This document shows, one piece after another, positions 1-5,447 of a stretch of DNA of 5,447 nt (its first letter is position 1; every line of letters begins with the position of its first letter). The stretch is from Rudanella sp. GTDB taxonomy: Bacteria > Bacteroidota > Bacteroidia > Cytophagales > Spirosomataceae. The notes below the pieces were generated by a model, which did no database searches, was not told the DNA's origin, and saw only the letters and a list, made by a program, of their open reading frames with translations. Made by a program: the position numbers and the translations under genes. The stretch is from assembly GCA_026785985.1 (NCBI GenBank), contig JAJAYX010000514.1:1-5447 (forward strand), given 5' to 3'.

Positions 1-3000
1 GCATATCCACCCGCCCTCCGCAGGGTTCACTTTCGACCTTGCCCCGCCGAATAATTTCGCCACAACTCACAGGGATACTGACCTCTGCTGCATCCATACC
101 TAACTTGTTCAGAGCCGCCGTTGCCGTCATGATCTTGGCCGTTGAACCGGGAGCCGTGGGGTAAGTCATGGCGAGGTCGCGGTCGGTGACGAGGTAGGGT
201 AATAACATCCGTTCGCGATCGGGCAACACCATTTCGTCGGGTTTCTGGAGGTTGGGCAACGGATGCACCGCCGAAGCCAGCACCTCACCTGTGGCGGCAT
301 CCAGCACCGCCACCGACAACCGTTTATCGCTGTATTCTGAACCGGCCAGCGCATTTTGAAGGGCCACCTGCAAGGCTGCATCCACGCTCAGGTGTAGGTT
401 CCGGTTCCGCGATTTGTAGTCGGCCACCACCCGCCCGTCGATACCCGAACGCAGAGCCGGGGCCAGTTCGCGGTAGTCGTAATAGGGCAGGGTGAGGGGC
501 CGGGTCACGGCGGGGGTGAATCGGTCGGCGCGGTAGTGGCTGGTTATCAGCGTATTCTGGCGGGGGTGATTGTCGAAACCCCGCAGATCGCTGAGGTGGG
601 CAGCTTCGGCAAAATAGCCGTTTTGTTGTCCCCAGAATAGGCGGGTGTTCGCATCGCCCGTCCAGAAAAACAATTGTTCCCCAAAGGGGTAAAACCGTTT
701 CAACCGCTTGTTGGTCATAGCCTTAACGGTGTTTTCATCAAGCCCGGCCTTTCGCAATTGGGGCATATTCCGGCGCACGGTGTCGGGCGAGGAGGTGGCC
801 AGCACACGCCCGGCCCGGTCGTAGAGCGTACCGGCAGCCAGCGCATCGGTCAGGCGGTTAATACGCGGATTATAGCTGTAAACGGGCAGTCCGTCGCGGC
901 TCAGCACCCGGCTGGGCCGCACAATGTAGTCCGACCAGTTGAGCAGTGCGACCTCCCCCGCCCGGCCCGCCAGCACCAGCGACCCGATCAGGAACCCGGC
1001 AATGCCCGTGGCCAAAACGGGGTCGTAATGTTTTTCGAGGTAGTCGTGTTGCAGCGACACGCCGGGGCAGTTGGCCACCGCAAACACCACGCCCATTGCC
1101 GTGAGGTTGATGACGAGCGACACGTTGCCATAGCTCAGAAACGGCACCGAAATGCCCGTGAGCGGTACTAAGCCCAGCGAGCCGCCCGCAATCAGCAAAA
1201 ACTGAACCCCAGTGGCCAGTGCGATACCGGCACACAAATAAAAACTGAACGGTTGCCCCGCCCGACGAGCATGGAGCAGCGTCCGGTGAATCAACAGAAA
1301 CAGCAACAGAAATACCGTCACTAACCCCAGCCAACCTAACTCTTCGGCCAAACTGGGCAAAATCATGTCGGTGTGGGCGGCAGGCATGGCCGTGGCGAAT
1401 CCCTTACCCAAACCCTGCCCCGTGAAACCTCCCGTGGCCATTGTCCAGAAGCTATGGGCGAGGTGGTCGCCCCCATACACATCGTTGTTCCAGGGACTCA
1501 TCCACATGGCTTTACGGTCGGCAAGGCGGTCGCCCACCACGGGAATCTGGTCGCCAAAGGCAAAGGCGGCAATCACCAGCACGAGCAGCACCGGCCCTTC
1601 GGCCAGCAGTGCCAGCCAGCCAGCCGAGGTGGCAGTACGGGCGTGGCCTTTGTAAATGAGCAATAGCACGGCAGCCACCAAGCCCAAAACCGTGGCCCAC
1701 AGGCCGGGCAACAGCCAGAGGGCAATGCCATAGACCAATCCGGCCAACAGCGTAATGGCAAGCGTTTGGCGGGCGATGGTATAGAACAGCAGGAAGGTGA
1801 ACCCGATTACGAGGGCCGGTCCCATATCGCCAAGCAACAGGTAAAGTCCCATCAAAATACCCATACCCAGAAACACGCCGATGCTCACCTGGAACCGCCA
1901 ACGGAGGTCAGGCAGGGTGCGAATCTGCTCTTCGTGGGCGGCAAAAAAGCCGGCCAGAAACAGCAGAACAAGGTATTTAGTGAGTTCGCTGGGTTGAAAA
2001 AGCAACCCGCCAACCCGCAAATTAACCCGAACCCCGCTGCCTTCCGGCCCCGTTCCGAACAGCAGCGTCAGGCCAGCCAACCCAAAAGCCAGCAGCAGCC
2101 ATGTCCAGCCCGTTTGCCGAAAAACCGACCGTTTCTGCAGGTTCAGCAGCGGATCGAACCACCAGCGGGTATAAAATTTCCCGATGGGCAGTTGCGACAC
2201 AAGCGCCATTCCCAGCAGCCCCAGGCCCACACCCAGCACCGCCTGTCCGCCGTAGAATGTATCGCCGAGGGGATCCTGAATAGCCAGGAGCGTCAGCACG
2301 GAAACCCCCGTCAGCAGCATTAGAATGGGCAACAGCAGCGGGTCGGGTTGGAATCGGCGAATAGTCCAGACGAGATGCACCAACCAGAACGCCAGCAGAA
2401 ACAGGCCCACCTGCAACCAGAACATTCCCCGAAATTCGCCCGGCCTGCGCACCGTGAATGCCCGGTCGCTTTTCAGTTGCCCATAGGCCACCGGGCCAAT
2501 TAGCCGGAGTGTGTGGGGGCGGGCCGTAAACGCAAACTCCGCCGAACTGGTGAGCTTGGCCGCCCCCCTCCGCCCGCCAAACTCAAAGCCCGGTTTGAGG
2601 GGCAACACGCTGTAGGAAGCATCCGGGCGCAGGCCCGCAAAAGCAAACCGACCGTCGGCATCGGTGCGGGCAAAGGTGCGGGCGTTGGGAGTCTCGTCGG
2701 CCTCGTCGGGGTGGGCGCGATTTTGTTCTAATTGCACCAAAACGCCCGCCATTGGCCGGGGTTCGGGGTCATTGGTCATCACCTGCCCGGCGAGTTGCAA
2801 ACCACCAGCCCCAACAGTTGCCGGATATGGCCGGGGGTTATTCAGTTCCCGGTTATAGAGCAGCGAATCGAAGCCAATCAATTGCCGCGATGTTCGCAGG
2901 CGGCTCTGGAAACTGGCCCCGCCAATAGTGCTTTTCCAGACCACGGGAGTAGTGATGGCAAAGGCCCGTTTGTTGATGGCTCCGAGGTTGTCGGGGATGC

Positions 3001-3268
3001 CTTCGAGCCGGAGTTTGGCGGGCAGCGAGTCGGCAATGAGAGCGATGTCGCGGGGGTCGGTCAGGTAACTGCCCTGCCGGAGCAGCCGTTGAATGGATTC
3101 GCCCCGGATGCCAGGCTGTAAATTCAGTTTAATACCGGTGGCATACTCTTGTTCGGCGGTGTTGAGAGCATCGTGTCGGTTTATGTACAGGCGAACAAAC
3201 AACAACAGCAGCAGGGCTGTGGTAACGAGCAGGTAAGCCCGCTCAGTTGAAAATTGGCTACTCTTCAT
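1..3268 (-). CDS. SEDS (FtsW/RodA-like) glycosyltransferase fused to a penicillin-binding transpeptidase, partial at its C-terminus
   Basis: A single open frame runs from the ATG at 3268 to the window edge, giving 1089 codons with no stop. Residues 11-29 form a membrane anchor. About 33-280 is a predicted periplasmic region; its 157-250 part resembles a carboxypeptidase-regulatory-like beta-sandwich (TDADGRFAFAGL). About 283-735 is a multi-spanning SEDS core with FQPSE at 424-428, GDMGPALV around 480-487, GQGLGKG followed by AHTD with the presumed catalytic Asp at 634, AEELGWLG at 641-648, and PFLSYGNVS ending at 717. A further membrane segment near 752-768 leads to a penicillin-binding part: GTLYDRAGRVLA from 813, then PGSTAK with nucleophile Ser1042 and Lys1045. 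SEDS proteins polymerise lipid II and transpeptidases crosslink the strands, so this should be a cell-wall synthase. No GT51 domain is visible, so the penicillin-binding half is class B-like. The SxN and KTG motifs lie beyond the window. Whether it serves division, elongation or another process is unknown. Confidence 0.93.
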   Translation of the reverse strand, partial: MKSSQFSTERAYLLVTTALLLLLFVRLYINRHDALNTAEQEYATGIKLNLQPGIRGESIQRLLRQGSYLTDPRDIALIADSLPAKLRLEGIPDNLGAINKRAFAITTPVVWKSTIGGASFQSRLRTSRQLIGFDSLLYNRELNNPRPYPATVGAGGLQLAGQVMTNDPEPRPMAGVLVQLEQNRAHPDEADETPNARTFARTDADGRFAFAGLRPDASYSVLPLKPGFEFGGRRGAAKLTSSAEFAFTARPHTLRLIGPVAYGQLKSDRAFTVRRPGEFRGMFWLQVGLFLLAFWLVHLVWTIRRFQPDPLLLPILMLLTGVSVLTLLAIQDPLGDTFYGGQAVLGVGLGLLGMALVSQLPIGKFYTRWWFDPLLNLQKRSVFRQTGWTWLLLAFGLAGLTLLFGTGPEGSGVRVNLRVGGLLFQPSELTKYLVLLFLAGFFAAHEEQIRTLPDLRWRFQVSIGVFLGMGILMGLYLLLGDMGPALVIGFTFLLFYTIARQTLAITLLAGLVYGIALWLLPGLWATVLGLVAAVLLLIYKGHARTATSAGWLALLAEGPVLLVLVIAAFAFGDQIPVVGDRLADRKAMWMSPWNNDVYGGDHLAHSFWTMATGGFTGQGLGKGFATAMPAAHTDMILPSLAEELGWLGLVTVFLLLFLLIHRTLLHARRAGQPFSFYLCAGIALATGVQFLLIAGGSLGLVPLTGISVPFLSYGNVSLVINLTAMGVVFAVANCPGVSLQHDYLEKHYDPVLATGIAGFLIGSLVLAGRAGEVALLNWSDYIVRPSRVLSRDGLPVYSYNPRINRLTDALAAGTLYDRAGRVLATSSPDTVRRNMPQLRKAGLDENTVKAMTNKRLKRFYPFGEQLFFWTGDANTRLFWGQQNGYFAEAAHLSDLRGFDNHPRQNTLITSHYRADRFTPAVTRPLTLPYYDYRELAPALRSGIDGRVVADYKSRNRNLHLSVDAALQVALQNALAGSEYSDKRLSVAVLDAATGEVLASAVHPLPNLQKPDEMVLPDRERMLLPYLVTDRDLAMTYPTAPGSTAKIMTATAALNKLGMDAAEVSIPVSCGEIIRRGKVESEPCGGRVDM

Positions 3269-3540
3269 GCGTAGGGAATCGGGAACGTGGTTTTGTGGGC
3301 TTTCAGTTCTCAAACAACGCATGCTTAGTCAGGTTTTGTACCTACCATAAGGAATAATCGCCGATATGGCTCAATAGTCCCGATCGTGCTATTGGGGCCA
3401 TAGGTTAATTCCGTAACTTTCACGTTGACAAATGCGTTTTGCCAGAGATTTGCGCATCGTGATAGAACAGATACTATTTACGGCCAACCTGCACAATGGA
3501 ATGGTGATTGGTTCAGCCCTGCACAGGTTTCGGGTTGTTC
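3269..3540. other. Intergenic region between the alcohol dehydrogenase and the SEDS-PBP gene
   Basis: This is 272 bases with no credible gene. Both flanking genes point left, so it holds the 3' end of the dehydrogenase transcript and probably the promoter of the SEDS-PBP gene. I searched the minus strand for TAnnTTTG and found no exact copy, so no promoter is called. It contains the dyad at 3365-3402. The SEDS-PBP frame also stays open upstream to an in-frame ATG at 3322, which would add 18 residues (MRCLRTESP...). I prefer 3268 because it gives a short basic cytoplasmic tail before the first membrane segment, and because the extension uses codons such as AGA and CTA that look uncommon in the gene body. 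Confidence 0.7.
3365..3402. repeat. Imperfect inverted repeat (possible operator or transcript hairpin)
   Basis: The arms tatggcTcaatag (3365-3377) and ctattgGGgccata (3389-3402) pair as two 6-base blocks, separated by a T opposite GG, around an 11-base loop. It sits 97 bases upstream of the SEDS-PBP start and 138 bases past the dehydrogenase stop. No T-run follows the stem on either strand, so it is not a typical intrinsic terminator. It could be a regulator binding site or a 3'-end stabilising or weak terminating structure. Function is not known. Confidence 0.5.
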
Positions 3541-4668
3541 TCAAAAGGTGATTACCTGCCGAATGGCATCGCCAGCCGCCAGTCGGTCGAAACCGGCATT
3601 GATCTGGCCGAGCGGAAATGTGTGCGTTAGCAGAGCATCAACGGGTAACCGACCATCCTGATACAGAGTAATATAGGCTGGAATGTCCCGCGACGGAATG
3701 CAACTGCCGAGGTACGATCCTTGCAGGGTTCGCTCTTCGGCAACGAGTTGCAGGGGCGATAACGCCATTCGTTTATCGGAAGCCGGCAAACCACCCGTAA
3801 TGGTTTTACCACCCCGTGCTGTGGCTTGAAATGTAAACTCCAAAGCGGCCACGACCCCCGCAAACTCCAGCCCGACATCGACCCCGCCCCGACTGATGTC
3901 TTTCACTTGTTCCAATGCCCTGGGATCGGCGGGGTCGATGGCGACATGGGCACCGAGGGCCAATGCTTTTTGTCGTTTCTCGGCACTGATATCAGCCACA
4001 ATTACCCGACTGGCACCACTGGCCAATGCTCCCAGCAAGGCGGCAAAACCAACACCGCCCAAGCCGGTAATCAGCACCGTTTGGCCCAGCCGGACGTTTG
4101 CCGTATTGACCACCGCCCCAACGCCCGTGATCACCGCGCAGCCAAACAAAGCCGCCACGGTGAAGGGAAGTTGTTTGTCGATTTTTACGACCGAATGCCG
4201 GGACGCAACCACATACTCGGCAAAGCCCGACACGCCCAGATGATGAAAAACGGGTTGCTGTTGACTATCCATCAGGCGTTTACCCCTACCAAGCAATTCG
4301 CCACTGGCGTTGGCGGCAGCACCGGGCTGGCAAAGGGCAGGTCGCCCTGTTGCGCACGAATGACAGTGTCCGCAGGTCGGAACGAACGAAAAAACAACGT
4401 GATCCCCCACTTGTAAACCCCGTACATGAGGGCCACATTCCACAATTTCGCCAGCCGCTTCGTGGCCCAGCGCCATTGGCAGGGGGCGGGGGCGGTTTCC
4501 CTCAATCACCGACAGATCGGAATGGCAGAGACCAGCCGCATGAATTTTCACCAGAACTTCGCTGGGCCCCGGTGGTTGCAAATCAAGTTCCTCAATAGTG
4601 AGGGGTTGGCTCGATGAATAGGGCCGACTGAGGCCCATTTGGCGTAAAACAGCCGCTTTTGACTTCAT
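3541..4668 (-). CDS. Zinc-dependent medium-chain alcohol dehydrogenase (class III-like group)
   Basis: The product is 375 residues, full length for the family, and probably cytosolic. It should oxidise an alcohol to an aldehyde (or the reverse) with NAD. The N-terminal GroES-like domain carries likely catalytic zinc ligands Cys48 (GLCHSD) and His69 (GHEAAGE), with Cys177 (FGCAVITGVGAV) as third ligand. The structural zinc loop is complete: Cys99, Cys102, Cys105 and Cys113 (CX2CX2CX7C). The Rossmann motif GLGGVG spans 202-207, and Asp226 at the end of the second strand favours NAD over NADP. The GCAVITGVGAV segment and a C-terminal part with GGKTITGGLP resemble the class III-like branch that includes formaldehyde/thiol-adduct and aryl-alcohol dehydrogenases. 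The substrate cannot be fixed from sequence. The start ATG lies 7 bases after the thioesterase stop, with A-rich sequence and no clear Shine-Dalgarno, as is common in Bacteroidota. Confidence 0.93.
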   Translation of the reverse strand: MKSKAAVLRQMGLSRPYSSSQPLTIEELDLQPPGPSEVLVKIHAAGLCHSDLSVIEGNRPRPLPMALGHEAAGEIVECGPHVRGLQVGDHVVFSFVPTCGHCHSCATGRPALCQPGAAANASGELLGRGKRLMDSQQQPVFHHLGVSGFAEYVVASRHSVVKIDKQLPFTVAALFGCAVITGVGAVVNTANVRLGQTVLITGLGGVGFAALLGALASGASRVIVADISAEKRQKALALGAHVAIDPADPRALEQVKDISRGGVDVGLEFAGVVAALEFTFQATARGGKTITGGLPASDKRMALSPLQLVAEERTLQGSYLGSCIPSRDIPAYITLYQDGRLPVDALLTHTFPLGQINAGFDRLAAGDAIRQVITF

Positions 4669-4675
4669 TGTGTTT

Positions 4676-5113
4676 TTATTGGTTCACCAGAATCGTTTGC
4701 AGCAACGCCCGGAGTGTATCATGAATCGGTACGGGTCGGCGGGTTTGACGATGTACATAAACATGGGTAAACTGTCCCTGTGCCGAAGCGGTCTGCTCTT
4801 CATTTTTGAAGATACCCGCTTCGTAGCGCACACTCGAATTGCCCAACTTGCTCACCGCGAGACCCGCCACAATGGTATCTGGAAACGCCACCGAATCGAG
4901 GTACGTACACTGGGTGTCGATAACCAGCCCGATGGTGGCTCCGGCCTGAAAATCGAGTTCGCCGTTCACCACCAAAAACTGATTCACCACCGTATCGAAC
5001 CAACTGTAATAGACCACATTATTCACGTGACCATAGACATCATTGTCCATCCAGCGCGTGGTGATCGGGAGGAAATACCGAAAGTCAGTCCGGTTTTTTG
5101 GAATTACCCGCAT
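4676..5113 (-). CDS. Hotdog-fold acyl-CoA thioesterase (4HBT family)
   Basis: The product is 145 residues, the usual size of a single-hotdog 4-hydroxybenzoyl-CoA-thioesterase-like enzyme (FadM/YbgC relatives). These enzymes hydrolyse acyl-CoA to free acid and CoA, normally as cytosolic tetramers. The signature TTRWMDNDVYGHVNN at 18-32 matches the family block D-x-Y-x-H-V-N-N, making Asp25 the probable catalytic residue. YYSWFD follows on the long helix, and the C-terminal HVYVHRQTRRPVPIHD matches the last strand and tail of the family. The ATG at 5113 is the only in-frame ATG before an upstream stop and is preceded by purine-rich GAAGAAACC. It is first in a probable two-gene operon with the alcohol dehydrogenase, 7 bases downstream. 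The acyl substrate is unknown. Confidence 0.92.
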   Translation of the reverse strand: MRVIPKNRTDFRYFLPITTRWMDNDVYGHVNNVVYYSWFDTVVNQFLVVNGELDFQAGATIGLVIDTQCTYLDSVAFPDTIVAGLAVSKLGNSSVRYEAGIFKNEEQTASAQGQFTHVYVHRQTRRPVPIHDTLRALLQTILVNQ

Positions 5114-5296
5114 GGTTTCTTCAGCGTAACAAACCCTACAATTAGTTAAATTTGACTATTCATCGCGAAGCCGCGCCGACGAACCGGACAAAAAAGTGAT
5201 CCACTGCCCTCTTCTAAACTAAGAAAGGAGACTTGACGAGCCAGTTACCTTATTAAAAGAAGGGCCTGGAAACGCTAGTTTGTCGGTCGATTCAGT

Positions 5297-5339
5297 ATAG
5301 GGTAAACCCTAAATTTTCACAAAGTAGGGTTTACCCTAT
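5297..5339. repeat. Perfect 15-base inverted repeat with self-palindromic arms (candidate double operator)
   Basis: The left arm ATAGGGTAAACCCTA (5297-5311) and right arm TAGGGTTTACCCTAT (5325-5339) are exact reverse complements around a 13-base spacer. Each arm is itself a palindrome, AGGGT-2-ACCCT, so AGGGT occurs four times in alternating orientation. Arm centres are 28 bases apart, between two and three helical turns. No T-run follows on either strand, which argues against an intrinsic terminator. The layout fits two dimer-binding sites for a transcription regulator. A REP-like dispersed palindrome is the main alternative. The repeat itself is certain; the role is inferred. Confidence 0.85.
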
Positions 5340-5362
5340 TCCATAAAGGGGTTATGAAGTCC

Positions 5363-5370
5363 TAATTTTG
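5363..5370 (+). promoter_or_regulatory. Putative rightward Bacteroidota promoter -7 box
   Basis: TAATTTTG matches the known Bacteroidota -7 consensus TAnnTTTG exactly. It lies 23 bases downstream of the inverted repeat and about 65 bases before a candidate ATG at 5436. A clear -33 TTG at the usual 17-23 base spacing is missing, as the sequence there is tccataaa. If real, it may therefore need an activator bound at the palindromes. A short consensus can also occur by chance. Confidence 0.35.
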
Positions 5371-5435
5371 CTAAACAAAGTGGTTCTTAAAAAGTTATTG
5401 CGGAAGCGCGGGTAAACTCGTACTATTGACCTGTT

Positions 5436-5447
5436 ATGGAAATAGAC
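5436..5447 (+). CDS. Possible start of a rightward gene, cut off by the window edge
   Basis: An ATG at 5436 opens a frame reading M-E-I-D before the window ends. The only support is its position downstream of the TAATTTTG box and the palindromic repeat, which suggests a divergently transcribed gene, possibly a regulator. A second weaker promoter-like pair (TTG at 5398-5400 and TACTATTG at 5421-5428, 20 bases apart) lies almost on the start. Nothing can be said about the product. Confidence 0.2.

Larger units (their letters stand above)
5114..5435. other. Intergenic, probably divergent regulatory region
   Basis: This is 322 bases, visibly richer in A and T than the genes, with no credible coding frame. 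It lies upstream of the leftward thioesterase-dehydrogenase pair and of a possible rightward gene at the window edge. It contains the double palindrome at 5297-5339, a plus-strand promoter-like box at 5363-5370, and single 8-base pieces of the palindrome at 5131-5138 (aaacccta) and 5410-5417 (gggtaaac). The part between about 5140 and 5290 shows only weak short hairpins. Confidence 0.65.

Noticed and set aside
674..1171. 165-codon plus-strand frame
   Set aside because: It is antisense to the conserved end of the SEDS domain (including SYGNVS) and the entry to the penicillin-binding part; no recognisable protein.
1766..2323. 185-codon plus-strand frame rich in Gln and Pro
   Set aside because: It lies wholly antisense to the SEDS core, has no family features, and mirrors the codon usage of the real minus-strand gene.
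3389..3457. Minus-strand 22-residue basic peptide (MRKSLAKRICQ...) in the gap before the SEDS-PBP gene
   Set aside because: Too short to judge, no ribosome binding site, and its stop falls in the dyad; nothing beyond chance supports it.
3826..4416. 196-codon plus-strand frame opposite the alcohol dehydrogenase
   Set aside because: The minus-strand product has all catalytic and structural residues in place; this frame is its shadow.
4670..5149. 159-codon plus-strand frame over the thioesterase
   Set aside because: It fully overlaps a convincing hotdog thioesterase on the other strand and shows no family motif.
5163..5174. CGCG-AAGC-CGCG mini-hairpin upstream of the thioesterase
   Set aside because: A four-base stem is too short to be meaningful, and no associated signal was found.
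5190..5205. Minus-strand AGTG-GAT-CACT hairpin followed by six T, like a terminator
   Set aside because: The stem is only four pairs with a three-base loop and lies upstream of the thioesterase, where no gene is visible to terminate.
5206..5265. Imperfect inverted pair GCCCT..TCT / AGAAGGGC
   Set aside because: Only eight bases match, with a two-base bulge and a loop of over 40 bases; expected by chance.
5297..5339. Reading the inverted repeat as a bidirectional intrinsic terminator or insertion-sequence end
   Set aside because: No T-run follows either side, no transposase frame is nearby, and the two arms are too close to bound an element.

Overview
The window reads as part of a Bacteroidota chromosome, most likely a GC-rich member of the Cytophagales (Spirosomaceae such as Spirosoma, Rudanella or Fibrella). 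This placement is an inference. It rests on protein style, on starts that lack clear Shine-Dalgarno sequences, and on one exact match to the Bacteroidota -7 promoter consensus TAnnTTTG. All well-supported genes lie on the minus strand; long plus-strand frames are mirror images of GC-rich codon usage.

Left 60% (1-3268, minus): one uninterrupted frame of at least 1089 codons that leaves the window at its left edge. It joins a membrane-anchored periplasmic N-terminal module, a SEDS (FtsW/RodA/SpoVE) peptidoglycan glycosyltransferase and the first part of a penicillin-binding transpeptidase, including its SxxK active site. One polypeptide therefore seems to hold both the glycan-polymerising and the peptide-crosslinking halves of a cell-wall synthase, which are usually two separate partner proteins. 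This is the most notable item in the window.

Middle (3269-3540): a 272-base non-coding gap with an imperfect hairpin/dyad and no recognisable promoter box. Then, reading on the minus strand, 5113-4676 encodes a hotdog-fold acyl-CoA thioesterase, and 7 bases later 4668-3541 encodes a zinc-dependent medium-chain alcohol dehydrogenase of the class III-like group with all zinc ligands and the NAD-binding motif intact. The two are probably one operon. Their substrates cannot be read from sequence, but together they could oxidise an alcohol and release an acid from its CoA ester.

Right end (5114-5447): an AT-richer intergenic region. It carries a perfect 15-base inverted repeat whose arms are themselves near-palindromes (AGGGT-2-ACCCT), a shared 8-base fragment of that repeat just upstream of the thioesterase, a consensus-like plus-strand promoter -7 box, and a possible start codon of a rightward gene 12 bases before the window ends. 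This looks like a divergent regulatory region with a two-site operator. No RNA genes, CRISPR arrays, insertion sequences or tRNAs were seen.
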